Positions 12,118-23,532 of a DNA stretch of 64,000 bases are shown piece after piece. Origin of the DNA: Luzula sylvatica. Its lineage: Eukaryota; Streptophyta; Magnoliopsida; Poales; Juncaceae. The notes under the pieces were generated by a model. It had not been told where the DNA came from. It saw only the letters and a list, made by a program, of their open reading frames with translations, and searched no databases. The position numbers and the translations under genes were made by a program. Numbering within the stretch: the first letter of the stretch is position 1; the number at the start of each line of letters is the position of its first letter. The stretch spans positions 3,358,001-3,422,000 of the forward strand of contig OX326958.1 in NCBI GenBank assembly GCA_946800325.1, read 5' to 3'.

Positions 12118-13117
12118 TGTAGGGAATATCCTCGACCCCGGGCCCGCGCAGCGGAATGAAGGCCCGGTCCGATTCCCCGATTCCCGAGATCACGCCACGA
12201 CTTCGAGGGTACGATGCGAATAGAAGGATAGATCTATACCAGCGTGAAATTGATCACGCACGAAGGGTTGATTGCCGCCTTCTATCTCCTGTCACGTTGG
12301 TGACAATCCGCGCGTCCCATACCACGCGTCTTTCACCGTTCGTTGACCGTCTTCTCACTCCTTGAGTCGATCACAATCCAAGAGCCACAATTGTCGCTCC
12401 TCTACTTGTATCCACCGTGAGTCGCAAGACGTCGGTCGCGGATGCACCTGCCTAGACGATGCACCGGCGAACTTGCTCGATCTAATCGATTCTCTATTAC
12501 TCGAAAAACTCCTTTCTCGATTTCTCTCTCTTCGCACCCTTTCACTCACTAAAGATCAAATCTGAATTTGCTCTTTTTCTTGTGTATATTGGGCAGAATA
12601 ATCACTTGCTTAGAATGATTCAACTGATCTGGATGAGAGAGAAAGTATCATATTTATACCTAATAGGATCAGGATTAGCCAAAAGGCATGTATATCCAAT
12701 ATACACCCTCTCACACAGAAAACTGCATGAACCTGGTCAGTATTCTGTCATTTCGAAATTGATAAATTTCTCAGACAGAAAATCACCCAACATGAAAGTT
12801 GTAGATAATCTAATTATTTACACAACCCAATTTGGCCCAGCCCAATTGGAGTTCGTATGCAAAAGTTATGACTGTTTTACTAACTGTATGTCATACTGTT
12901 GCACCCTTTCGGTATTTCACATAAACGACACTAATACTTCGTTCATATGAAATATATTTCTACATGAAGGTTATAGATAATCTAATTATCTATATAACCC
13001 AATTTGAACCATTCAAATCGGATTTTCCCACTGACAGTTATGGCCACGAATGTACGACTACATTCGTTTATCCTTGTGTACACTTTTACGGTTGATCCTG
13101 AAACTGTATTTCCTTCA
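12118..13117 (-). mobile_element. Solo Copia-type LTR, 1000 bp, 5-bp TSD
   Basis: Reads TGAAGGAAATACAG...TTCCCTACA on the minus strand, so it starts TG and ends CA. The 5-bp repeat GAAAA flanks it at 12113-12117 and 13118-13122: a complete solo LTR left by recombination between two LTRs. TATAAATA lies at 12651-12658 (minus strand). It is a diverged inverted copy of the LTRs at 51459-52502 and 52952-53966 (shared GACTCACGGTGGATACAAGT and CCGCTGCGCGGGCCC). In the 51.5 and 53.0 kb copies the LTR start is preceded by GAGTGGGAGAC, a Copia polypurine tract, which fixes the family. Confidence 0.92.
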
Positions 13118-13186
13118 GAAAAATATATTTGTAACAACTACTTTTTATTTTCATTCTCTTTTTATGTATTTTTTTAATAGTTTCAT

Positions 13187-13279
13187 GATTTTCTTGATTT
13201 GCAGGTTTCTTTTTCTTCTTGCCAATATATATATGTACAACTCGTAACATTTATGATATTTTCTCGATTTAATTTACAG
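13187..13279 (+). repeat. Stray copy of P450 copy A intron 1 plus 18 bp of exon
   Basis: 93 bp identical to 7195-7287 except one C/T change in the exon part: 18 bp of exon 1 (GATTTTCTTGATTTGCAG) and the whole 75-bp intron including GT and AG. Copy B's intron 1 is longer and clearly different, so copy A or its ancestor was the template. It lies between two LTRs and has no coding context. Confidence 0.95.
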
Positions 13280-13921
13280 CTAGTTGACTTATGCGTCGTT
13301 CGAACGGAACATGCAGAAATGCTGAGTATTGGGAGGAGATTATGTGTTTTATAAATAGAACCCCTTCTTAGTTTCTCTCTCCAACTTTTCCACAATCTTT
13401 TAATCTAAATCAAAGAGAGAAACACAAGCCAAATACACTTAAGCTTAGTTCTTCCAAATCAAATCATTGATCTTAGAAATATTTTTTTTATTCCACTACA
13501 AACGATTCACAACTCGCACGGCCGATTACGTAGAGTTTGATTTGTAGAAATTGTAATAAATTAGTCACTATTGTAATGCCCACATATATCGATAGAAACG
13601 TGTAAATCAATCTAGGCAAACATTGTAATCGTTGATTCGGAAATTCAATAAAGTGCCTAAACGGCACAAGACATCTTCGAAGACGTAGGTAATTGTGAAC
13701 AATCGAGTCGGTCGATTGAACAAGTAAATTGTGAGTTAAATCTACATAACAACCACCTACCGAACTCCGTAACTAAACATCTTGTGTCAACTTGTGTGGT
13801 AACATCTTATAATCTTCTAAATTACTTAAGCTTCCGCATAATTACCATTTTCATTCAATAAAAGCGAAAATTAGATCTTAGGATTACCTATTCACCCATC
13901 TCTAGGTCAGATTAAACAACA
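13280..13921 (+). mobile_element. Second Copia-type LTR (partial or solo)
   Basis: Has LTR organisation: TATAAATA at 13350-13357, a leader with CTTCCAAATC and CGATTACGTAGAG, AATAAA at 13647-13652, and a 3' end ACCTATTCACCCATCTCTAG followed by ATTAAACAACA, a typical 3' terminus of plant Copia LTRs. No primer-binding site follows 13921, so no internal region is attached. The 5' boundary is uncertain because the stray P450 intron abuts it. Confidence 0.65.
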
Positions 13922-14600
13922 GTTCAAAACTTTCAAAAATTTACTAAGTATGGTATAGTTGTGTTTTTGTTAACAAAATATTAGTATTGAATTTTTCAAA
14001 AATTAATTGAAATAAAAAAAGAATGTTTCTATCAAAACTTAAATCTTTTTGTAAATTTGAAACATACATCAAATACTATTGTCATTTTGAAATCGTAAAT
14101 TCAAATGTATATGATGTTAAATAATTTCTAATTATATTTTTACTTAGTTCAGTTTCAATATTAATTTATTTTCTCCATTAAATGTGCATGATATGATATA
14201 TATGTTTTTAAATTATTTTTTGTGATCCAATAATTTCCAAACCCGCAAAAACATATTACACCGGATTGATTTGAATCTACGTTAACCTATGTTATGCTGA
14301 TACTTTAAAAAATTGACACTATCCACATTGTTGTATTCATATCGTATCTTAAATTCTATGTAAATATATCCTATCGTCATATTTGATTCATTTCTCGCAG
14401 TCGTATCCATACAACATAGATTTTAACGGATTGAACAAGTTGAAAAGTTTCGTATACATCACAATATTTAGGGCCTTTAATATATTGCGGCCCAAAGTCA
14501 TCGCTTCGTTTGCTTATTCTTAGAGCCTACATGATATTTACTTCCCTAGACACACAACCTATAAGATATCTTCCCCTTAATTATTACAAAATGCTAATAC
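13922..14600. other. AT-rich intergenic region, no gene seen
   Basis: No repeats, inverted ends or coding features recognised before the TATA box of the small peptide gene. Confidence 0.4.
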
Positions 14601-14621
14601 ATTCCAAATTCTTGCAATGTA

Positions 14622-14629
14622 TATATAAA
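14622..14629 (+). promoter_or_regulatory. TATA box of the small secreted-peptide gene
   Basis: TATATAAA in the context GCAATGTATATATAAAAAGT, 68 bp before the chosen ATG at 14697, a normal plant spacing. Confidence 0.55.
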
Positions 14630-14696
14630 AAGTCACTAGCAGACTTACCATTTGAAAACATTTTTTTTAGATCCGGTACGAACTCAGAAATTGGCA

Positions 14697-15025
14697 ATGA
14701 CATACAAAATACTTGTCATGTTAGCCTTCACACTAATCATTGTCGGCAAGCTGATCCCTCCGATCAGCTCTCAAGATTTGCCTTCAGAAATTCAAATCAC
14801 ATCAATCGACAAAACTAGTCCTCTTAAAGTCGTAAGTCCCGCATTCGAAGCAATATATTTACCACATTTTGTTTCGTTTGATCATGTAGTTTTTTTGTAA
14901 ATCAGAAAAGAAAGGCAGCAAATATTGAAGATGAAGAAGAGAAGTTAACGCAAGCAGCTAAGCGTCCCTTCTTCTTCCCACCTCGCCTTCCACCGGTTCC
15001 ATGGAACCGAAACACCCGATTATAA
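14697..15025 (+). CDS. Putative small secreted peptide precursor (84 aa)
   Basis: Two exons, 14697-14831 and 14906-15025, joined across a 74-bp intron with a strong donor (GTAAGT) and a T-rich tract before the acceptor (AAATCAG). The product starts MTYKILVMLAFTLIIVGKL, a good signal peptide with a likely cut after PPISSQ (residue ~26). An acidic/basic linker follows (KRKAANIEDEEEK), then a proline-rich tail beginning KRPFFFPPRLPP and ending at WNRNTRL, residue 84. Lys-Arg pairs precede the acidic stretch and the tail and could be processing sites. This layout (signal peptide, variable middle, conserved-looking C-terminal tail) is that of plant signalling-peptide precursors, but I do not recognise the family. 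The start is the ATG that gives a signal peptide; the upstream in-frame ATG at 14652 would bury it. AATAAAAG at about 15052 may be the polyadenylation signal. Confidence 0.55.
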
Positions 15026-15292
15026 AAGGAGACTGGCATTTATATCGTTAGAAATAAAAGTACAATATATATTCAAGTTATTTGTAAAAGAAAAACAGCA
15101 GTACAAGGAGTGCTAGAATTTGATGTACGTCTTTATTTACGATTATAACATTGCCATCTTGAATTTAAAGTATTTACAAACATTTAAATTTTGAATCAAC
15201 ACATTATTTTGCTAAGTTTAGCATGTTTAAAGTTTAAACTGTACTTGACTTGTTGGTGATCAGTTAGAATTTTTTTAATATGAGGCCATAGG

Positions 15293-15470
15293 TTTCACCA
15301 CAACATCCTCTATATCCTAATTAACATGGTAATTATAATAAATTAACATGTGATATATAATTAACATCCATCTGAATTAACATATCCTAATTACTATTAA
15401 TTAATTGTTAATTATCATGTTAATTAAGTGCATTAATTACGAAGTAGAGGATTTGGATGTGGTGGTGAAA
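15293..15470. mobile_element. AT-rich foldback MITE
   Basis: Ends TTTCACCACAACATCCTCTA (15293-15312) and TAGAGGATTTGGATGTGGTG (from 15445) are inverted repeats. The core is made of AATTAACATG/TTAATTAA motifs shared with the elements at 24.2, 30.4 and 59.3 kb. Confidence 0.75.
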
Positions 15471-15919
15471 TTCGGGGCGCGCAAAGTAAAATTTCTGTTT
15501 TTATATTCTGATGTGGATAATTAAGGTAAGGAATTGTTGAAGAATCAAATACCCAAATTTAGATACTTCCCTGCAATTGATCTTCGTTTAAGCGCGTCGA
15601 GCTGTTAATTTCAATTTTGATAGAGAGAAAATAAAATTTAATAGACGAGATTATTGCCGAAGATCTTTGTCTCCTTTTCAAGACAATTCACCTTTCGTCA
15701 GGTTCATTCGTCAGGCAGTTTTTCTGTCTTTGTTGTCTTTATTTTATTTTACTTTTTCATTATAAGATTTTTCATCTTTAGTTTGTTCATGAGATTTGGA
15801 GCAAATTTCTTTTGCACTCAAATTCAAAAAATATATCATATGAATTTGGACCACAAATTTGTATGCACTTTTTCATCATTCAAGAGAGATTATTAACCAA
15901 TTTGTTCTTGAATTGAAGG

Positions 15920-17248
15920 ATGGTGACTAGCCCCAGTGAAGAACATGTCATTGACATAAATAGGTTAATCACTTTTATGCGACGAGAATTGTATGAAAAA
16001 AGGTCAAAATCAACCTATATAAACAAAATTAATTGGGGTTGTACTTGCGATAATAAGAAAGACTATGAGCCGAGCAATCTTTCCATTGGACCATATCATC
16101 ATGAAAATCCAGCATTACGTGCAATGCAGAAGGTGAAATGGGGGTGTCTTGATTATTTTCTTTTTTTTTGAACCGCGATAAAAAAGCTTAAAGATTACAT
16201 AGAATCGATCGACGGTTTAGAGAAACAAGCACGGCACTACTATGCTGATGAGATTCATATGGACAAGTTGAGTTTTGTAAAAATGTTATTGCTTGATGGA
16301 TGCTTCATATTAATGACATTTGTAGGCGTAGACGGAATTGTACAGAATAATAATACGTCGTTAGAGGGAACTGATATGGCATTCAACGATGATGATCAAG
16401 AAAATTCTTATGAGATTCATGAGCGATTCACCAAGGTTCTCCTTCGTGATTTACTTATCTTAGATAATCAAATCCCGTTCTTTGTTATAACAAAGATCTA
16501 TGAAATTGTAACCGGAGGAAAAAGCGCAATTTCAGTAATTAAGAAAAATGTCTTCCAATCATTGGACGATATGTTTAATTTCCGTTCAGATGCAATTCAA
16601 GAAACCGATCAACCAAAAGAAATTCATCATTTGCTTCATTTGTGTTACGCGTACTTCGAGCCTAGCCCCAGAGAGGACGAAGAATTTCGAAATAAGCACG
16701 ATCTTAAGCACGAAACGACGACGGTGAGAAGAGCAACGCAATATTACGGAGCGGGTATAGAGTTGAAGAAAAGGGAGTTCTCTGGTGATAGAACGCATTC
16801 TCTACTCGACGTTAGATTTGCCAACGGGACCCTAGAAATTCCTTGTCTCGCTATTGATCCCGAAAAATACACATTATTCAGGAACTTAATTGCATTTGAG
16901 GAAACATGTCCTGAAATTGCGAATTACGTTACTGCCTATGTTGTATTTTGGTCTCGATTAATCACCACAGAAGATGATGTGGTGCTATTAATGGAGAAAG
17001 GAATTATCAAACATGGCTTTCATAGGGATTGTGAGGTTGCAGACCTCTTTAGATCTCTTACTAATTGCGTTAACTTCGATTTTAACAGCGATAATTACCT
17101 CAAATCTCTTTCTGATACGATGGATGCACGTTATCGAATTTGGATGCCTCGATGGGGGGAATGGCTTGGCTCGATCAAATCAAAAGTACCAAATTGGGCT
17201 TTCCATAGTAGATCCGAATTGCCACTCTTCGTTAGGGAAGGAGAATAG
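15920..17248 (+). pseudogene. DUF247 (UPF0481) protein gene with an in-frame stop
   Basis: Intronless, 442 codons in one frame apart from a TGA at 16169-16171 within TATTTTCTTTTTTTTTGAAC. DUF247 landmarks: SIGPYHHENPALRAMQKVKW (the PYH.GNP..M..KW block), KDYIESIDGLEKQARHYYAD, FVKMLLLDGCFILMTF, LRDLLILDNQIPFFV, HHLLHLCY, LRNLIAFE-like FRNLIAFEE and the C-terminal DNYLKSLSD. Family members are plant proteins of 400-550 residues usually ending in a membrane helix. Here the tail reads VPNWAFHSRSELPLFVREGE and stops, while a hydrophobic stretch (SFVLLLSFIYVLYL) lies in another frame just downstream, suggesting a second, frameshifting lesion. Function of the family is poorly known. An intron spanning the stop is unlikely because conserved residues lie on both sides of it. 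Confidence 0.82.
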
Positions 17249-17624
17249 ATATGAAAAGTTCTTCACAAATTTGAGGTCATTTGTGCTCCTTTTGTCTTTT
17301 ATTTATGTATTATATTTAGATCCCTTTGATATTAATGCAATGGTTGAGATCAAGTATATAATGTATATTTCATCCTTTGATATTAGCACTAGGAAAATAC
17401 TCATGCTATGCTGCGATTTATCACGAGGTGTTCATTTATTTCCTACAACAATAAACCTTGAATTATATTTAGAGAACATATAACATGTGGAAAAAAATAC
17501 ATAAAGACCTTTTATTACCTGATTTATGATCTTATAAAACCTAGGTTATTTTGCATTCGCTTATAATTGCAACTAGTGGGGTCCTCGCTTCGCTTCGGAA
17601 AAATATCGTTAAGTTCATTATATA
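17249..17624. other. 3' flank of the DUF247 gene
   Basis: Contains an out-of-frame hydrophobic coding remnant (about 17265-17320) that looks like the lost DUF247 membrane tail. The rest is AT rich with no further feature. Confidence 0.4.
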
Positions 17625-17632
17625 TATATATA

Positions 17633-18494
17633 CAGGGCCGGCCCGGCGTTTTCGGAGGCCTTAGACAAAATTGTGTCCGCACCATGCCAGAGTCGAAGAA
17701 TCGAGAAATCGACGCACCAGAACTGAAGAGAACCCAAGAAATCCACGTACGTCGATTACAGTCCACTGCCACAAAAATTAAATCCTAATTTGAGAGAAAA
17801 TCAAACCCAGTTAAGCCATAGTTAAAACAAATATTTCACTAAAAAAATACTCATCTAGCCAAACTCTAACATGAATCCTGTTCCTGTTGGCAGCTAAAAC
17901 TTCACCTCCCATTTTAATAAAAATCCCAGAAATTATTTCCTGAATTTGCTTATTCAAAGCAGATTTTTTTTTGAAGAATTTTGGAGAGGACTTTATTGTC
18001 CTACTTCCAAAAAAATTCCTTTTTTTTTTTTTAATGTAAATAATAGATTGTTTATTACATTCTAGTCATATGATAAAAGCTATAACCTATTATCTATTTA
18101 TTTACACATTGGGCCTCAAAAGAGTATCGGCCCAGTCCTACAATCTACTCAAAAAGCAAACCTATTATCTATTTATTTATTCAAAGCAGTATTTGAAATC
18201 ACTCTCTCTTCCCCGTTCTTACAGCCGCAATGGCTCTCTCTTCCACGACTTCTCTTCCAAAACTCTTTTTTCTCTTCTCAACCGGCATACAATAAGCTCC
18301 TTTTAGTTCGTCTCGTACTCCTCAACCTCCTTTCGTCGGTTGCAGTCGCCGGTTAAAAGCTCCGTCACCACTCGCGAGAGGAGAAGTCGCTGTCATCCAG
18401 TCGGCACTCGCCGGAAATAAAAAAAATTGTGGCCTTCGGAAAATCGGTGGCCTTTGACTTCAGCCTCTTCCGCCAACATACAGGGCCGGGCCTG
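17633..18494. mobile_element. hAT-like non-autonomous element, 862 bp
   Basis: Starts CAGGGCCGGCCCGGCG and ends GGCCGGGCCTG, whose complement is CAGGCCCGGCC: short imperfect TIRs of hAT type. It sits in a (TA)n tract, giving TATATATA on both sides as a possible 8-bp target duplication. The interior near 18225-18400 looks like a captured 5' gene end (Ser-rich MALSSTTSLPKLFF frame), which I cannot identify. No transposase. Confidence 0.65.
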
Positions 18495-18508
18495 TATATA
18501 TATATATA

Positions 18509-18769
18509 GGGGAGTTCTATCATACACCCTTTTACAAGGGTATTTTGGGTATTTTAGCAATTAATTATATTTGTAAAATGATGTATCATAAAATTTATTT
18601 TTTATGGACATTTTTGTTTAAATGAACTACAAAAAATTCCAATTTAGTTAAACATTAATTGATAAATATATTTGATATCTTACCTTAAATATTCATAAAT
18701 GGATAATTACTTCAAATACCCTTGAAAATGGGTGTATGATAATGAAAGGGGTGTATGATAGAAACCCCC
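18509..18769. mobile_element. Mutator-type MITE, ~260 bp
   Basis: Ends GGGGAGTTCTATCATACACC and, inverted, GGGGGTTTCTATCATACACC, with a second inverted pair (AAGGGTATTT / AAATACCCTT) inside. Flanks ATATATATA on both sides fit a 9-bp duplication but lie in a TA tract. The ends resemble those of the MITE at 58960-59191, so the two are probably one family. Confidence 0.65.
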
Positions 18770-18817
18770 ATATATATATATATATAGGGCCCATATATAT
18801 ATATATATATATATATA

Positions 18818-21800
18818 GTGCAACTAAAATGCTTGTACAAGTATTGAACCCTCTACTTGTGACTTTGCTACCATTGATCTGCTTTATGATCCGTGCAGGG
18901 ACTCATAAGCAAACGGTGTTGTTAACAGAGACATAACGTTTAGGTCTGTCTCTCTCCCACTCACCTCCCGTACTTGCCTCCTCTAGCTCTCTTCTGGTAG
19001 TCGCCTCCTCCTTTCCTCTCTCAGTGATGTCTCGACCAGGCAGATAGGCATCTTGTTCTTTTATTGACTCGGGATAACTCTCCTCTACCTCCATGCTCGA
19101 TTCCATGGCTCGATAGCTCTTGATTTGACCCTTTTTTTCTCCCTCTCGCTGGTTATACTCGTCTTTCTCTTGCTTGTTGTACCGCGGGTAATTATTTTTT
19201 TTTGTAACTTCGAGATTTTGGTTTTGACTTGAAAATGTATTGTTTTGTGTCACAATCTCTTTCGAATTTCAGTTATACCCTTTCTGAAACTCAAATAACA
19301 TTGTATTTGACTTGCATTTTAGAAGGATTTACAATCACCAATTTGGGCTTGTCTGTTAGCAAAAGCTGTTCTTTCTTGTTTCTTAATTTTCTTCAATTTC
19401 GAAATCATTACTATCGCTTCTCCTACTCTTTCCTTGTCATTCCAAATTAAAGAAATACATTTTTACAATTTTTCAAAATACCCCCTGCATTATTCCTAAA
19501 CTAAAAAAGGTGCGATCTCCAGTCTAATGAGTCGATGGAAGCTAAACATGATAAGTTGAAGTAATTATCAGAAGGTATGACATGGCATCACTATTAGGAG
19601 TATCGGCGTTAATTAATTTGACGCCGTACCGTTACTGGTACCGTACCAGATCCGGTACCGGTACTACCAACATGACTAAGATTCCAAGCCGATTCTTTCG
19701 TCTCCTCTTCCTCCTAAACCCTACGCAATAAAAAAATAGTAATCCCGATTCACATAAATATAAAAAGATATATATTAATTGGGGGGTAAATATGAATTAT
19801 TCACGTTAGATTCAATCACGAGTTTAGGTGGTGTCGTTTTGCATATATTCTTCCAATCAATGATTTTAGTATGGAGTGGACTAGTATATACAAGTGTTTT
19901 CTTATGATTTTATTTTCTTACGGAAAATATCAGTATTATAAATATAATGTCTTTCATTTGGTATATATGTGCAGATATCAGGTGGGTCTTATCTTATCTG
20001 GTTCGAGCAAGAAAATGTGTTGTATTTACATTGACTGCAGATTCTAGCTATTATGTTCCAAGCGTAAAAGAGATTGGAGAGCATTGAGGTCCTTACTTTT
20101 GATACAGTTTTGAAAAGTTTGTAAAATTCTCTTTTGTGGACGATTCCTAGGATGTATATTTTAATTGTTGCGACTTTTGTAGATTGTTTTGTGACATAAA
20201 TTATCTATTGTAGAGGATATTTATAATTCTTTTTTGATAAATGGAAAATGTTTGAAATTTAATTTGATACATGTATGCGACTGGTATAAGACCATACCAC
20301 CAATCGGTATCACCTAAAATCTATAGACAAAAATTACGCAAACAATTAAAGCCAACTGTATATTACCAAATTAAAAACCGGATACAAAATCGAGATTTAC
20401 TCAATATGCACACTTACAATACTTTTTTCTACATCAGAGTTCAGACTACTAAATCCATACAACAACAAAAGCAGAACTAAATAATTTCTCTTTGGCGCGA
20501 ACATGATTTCATCGCCAATAAAAAATTTATTGCTAGTTACATCTTCAGTAAAATAATGGGGCTTCCATATTTTTGTCAAACTTGCTCATTTATGTGGGTC
20601 GCATTTTTGACAATACTTATCAATACGCCGGAGTACCTACAAAAAGAAAAATAAAAATTTGAAAGTAAATGGCATGAGATATTACATAGGCATAATTTCA
20701 TATGTAACCCCAAAATCACTGAAATATCACGGAGGCCCTTGCAAATGTGAAAATATCAAGTATACCGTTATAATCAATGATAAATAAGATGTGTGCCCCT
20801 ACAACAGTGAAAATTCAGAGAGGTAATCGTGATATTTGTCATTCTGCAGTGGAAATGAGATGTTATGAGAAGAAAATATGGTAAATAGTACGTATGCCCC
20901 TACAAAAAAGGAAATTCAGAGGGGTATGAATGAAACTATGCCTATGGCATAAAATCAAACAAAAAAAAATTGGAAAACAGATTCTTTTACCTCGGGTGCA
21001 TTTTTGGTGTGAAGTATGAAGAAACTCTCTTCATCATTGTACGTATAAAGTCGCTAATGTGTCTTCGTCAATCATTACTAACAAATATATTGCTGCTACG
21101 TGATTAAGGCCTGAAAAAATGTGAAATTATACAATTTCGGTGTTGCCAGATGCAAAATTTTCTATTGATGGGACATTTCGATAAAAAAAACAGACTCCAA
21201 TTGCACAATTTAAGACACGATGAGACAGGGTTACATAATCTTCAATTTCTATGCACATCAATTATTATCATTTTTAGTTTTGTATAACTGGCTGGTATAA
21301 AGTTCTCTGAAGACAAAAATATATGCTTATCTCTTTATAAACTAGAAAAAATATTTTAAAAATCAAAAGGAGAGTAAGCAATCAGGTATAAATCAAAAGG
21401 AAAGTAAAACAATCATATAAGTCAGAGATAAAGGAGAGTAAGCGATCAGGTATAAGTCAAAAGGAGAGTAAGCAATCATGTATAAATCAAACCCAATAGA
21501 ATTTACATAAGTTGAAATTGATTGGAAATCGAATAAGAAGTGTCAACCCCACTAAATCAAACCCAATCAGGTATAAATCAAACATCACCAAGTATTTTTC
21601 AATAATTTTATTGTGCAGTTTGAACTTTAAAGTTTAATTGAGTAAAATTAGAGACAAATTAGTAATTTGTTTCATGGAATACCATCCGAATTCAAGAAAA
21701 TAAAGAAGCAAATCAAACAAAGAACTAGGGCACATTTACCTTTTTGGCAAGGAGCGGAGCCTAGGAGAGGAATAAACACCATTCTTTTTGCATGCTACAA

Positions 21801-22091
21801 TCTAAAGAGGCCAAACTCACAGTGAGGGACTAAAGAGAGAAAGGCGTGGAGACGAGATGCAGAGGGAAACTAAAAGTTCGCCGAAACTAGGTCGGCAGTC
21901 GAAGAGGTGAGCGACGAAAAAGTATATTGGACTCTGCAGGCGAGGGACAAACGAGGCAAGGCAAGTAAGAAGAACATGACGGAGAAGTAAGAGCCGTTAT
22001 CTAAATTACCTAGCACGAATCTCAGAGCTGATCTGAAGGTGTAGAAGTCACAAGTACCATCCTCAGTTTACTTGTACAAGTATTTTAGTTG

Positions 22092-22094
<3 letters not shown>
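18818..22094. mobile_element. TIR element of ~3.28 kb, superfamily uncertain
   Basis: Left end GTGCAACTAAAATGCTTGTA and right end, inverted, GTGCAACTAAAATACTTGTA, matching for 26 bp with one change. Both ends sit in (TA)n tracts, so the target duplication cannot be sized. Sub-terminal regions on both sides are C/T-rich on the outward strand and may be captured 5' gene ends. The middle holds splice-site-like strings and short open frames (for example 18903-19253 minus) but no transposase or known domain. Confidence 0.6.
20687..20950. mobile_element. Nested MITE inside the 3.28-kb TIR element
   Basis: Inverted ends near GGCATAATTTCATATGTAAC (about 20689) and GGCATAGTTTCATTCATACC (complement of the right end, about 20944). 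Internal strings such as GTATGCCCCTACAA recur. It has no coding capacity. Confidence 0.55.
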
Positions 22095-22127
<33 letters not shown>

Positions 22128-22530
22128 TAGAAATGCTTATTCTTTTAATTTTAGAGATATATTTATGTTTAATTCTTGATATTTGTAATATTAAAAACAT
22201 ATAAATGATAATTTTCGACATTGTCGAACATGCATGAAATTTGAAGTTGGGTGCATGATATAATTGCATCTTCATAGTAAATTTCTATTTGTGTGTGCTA
22301 AAATTTTCAATTACTCCAAATATTAAACATATGAAATTTAATCATGTTTTAGAACAAAATCAAAACAATTATCCACAAATTAGTTAATATTAATGTATTA
22401 ATTATGTATAATAATTATGGATTGAATATTAAAAAAAATCATGTAATTAATATTATATATATACTAAAATAATTAGTTTAATAATTAAGTTGTAATTATA
22501 TTGATTCTAGAAGTACTTTTTTTTTAAAGT
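22095..22530. other. AT-rich spacer, no gene seen
   Basis: Begins with (TA)n from the TIR-element flank. Low complexity, no features recognised. Confidence 0.4.
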
Positions 22531-22612
22531 AAAAAAGTTGAGAATGGGTGGACTTGAACCCAGGTGATCACCACCAACACCCATAGCATTATCAATTGTA
22601 CCACAAATTCTT
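22531..22612 (-). other. tRNA-like Pol III module 1
   Basis: On the minus strand an A-box-like TGGTACAATTGATAATGC (22604-22587) is followed 27 bp later by a perfect B box GGTTCAAGTCC (22560-22550) and a run of T (22537-22532) that would terminate Pol III. The acceptor stem does not pair, so it is not a functional tRNA gene. Confidence 0.55.
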
Positions 22613-22639
22613 TATGCAATTTTTCAGAAAATTAAGTAT

Positions 22640-23390
22640 TTGTAGAATTATTGATATTAATTAATTAATTAATTAAAGCGAGTACGAAAAATTAATTAAT
22701 TCATTATAATTTCACTCTTCGTGTTTCTATTTATTTTCTTCAACAGTAAAAAAAAATTCGAACTATAGCTCAAATGAATTTTAATAATAGTATTGCTAAA
22801 AAATATAGATAGACATTTTGTAGGGTTTAATTATAAGTTTAACTATTTTTATTTTTATTAATTTTAATGTCTATTAAGTTTCTTCAACAATAAAAGCAAT
22901 TCAAATTTTAGGATTTAAATATAATTTATAAGATTGTGAAAGAATATAGTTTTTATAAGATTTTATAATTATAATTTATAAAATTTTAGGATTTATTTAT
23001 AAGATTGTGAAAGTTTATAATTCGGTATTTTTTAGGATTTAATTATAATTTTTACTCTTTTAGTTTCTATTTATGTTATGAGGAAAATAAAAAATTATTT
23101 CGCAAATTATAGCAGAAATGATTTTGATTAATGAGTTTGTATAATACGATTAGATAATTTTTAGAGTTTAAGTATTGACTCCTTAGTTTCTTTATTTTCT
23201 TGGACAATAAAAAAATAGTTTACAAATTATAACACAAATTGTTTTGATTAATATGATTTTTGAAAAATATGTTGTGTGTATGTTGGAGGCATGAATTAAT
23301 AATTTTTTGTTGAATATAACATATTGATGAAAATATGTGTGTGTTGGAGTTTTGAATCATTTTCCATTTTATAGCATGAAAACATTAAAG
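22640..23390. repeat. AT-rich degenerate repeats between tRNA-like modules 1 and 2
   Basis: A block containing CTTTTAGTTTCTATTTATTT, TCTTCAACAATAAAA and TTAGGATTTAATTATA recurs three or four times (about 22715, 22860, 23050, 23180) with heavy drift. This may be the decayed body of the same array unit. Confidence 0.4.
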
Positions 23391-23391
23391 A

Positions 23392-23475
23392 ACAAAATTC
23401 ATGCTTTCAATGGGTTTCGAACCCAAGTCATCACCAAAGTGTGCATGATCTATTACCATCTACACTACCCATTCT
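23392..23475 (-). other. tRNA-like Pol III module 2
   Basis: Minus strand: TAGTGTAGATGGTAATAG (A-box like), then GGTTCGAAACC (perfect B box, 23423-23413), then a short TTTT about 15 bp on. Confidence 0.55.
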
Positions 23476-23532
23476 ATGTGTCAATGACTAACTTTTAGCT
23501 TATTTATATATGAACAACGCAGGTAATTTATG

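Noticed and set aside
16139..16259. An intron in the DUF247 gene that would remove the in-frame stop
   Set aside because: The conserved KW block and the KDYIESIDGLEKQ block lie on either side with family-like spacing and the same frame; no convincing acceptor fits.
18903..19253. 116-codon minus-strand frame, Glu/Arg rich
   Set aside because: Lies in a C/T-rich sub-terminal part of a TIR element; no recognisable domain.
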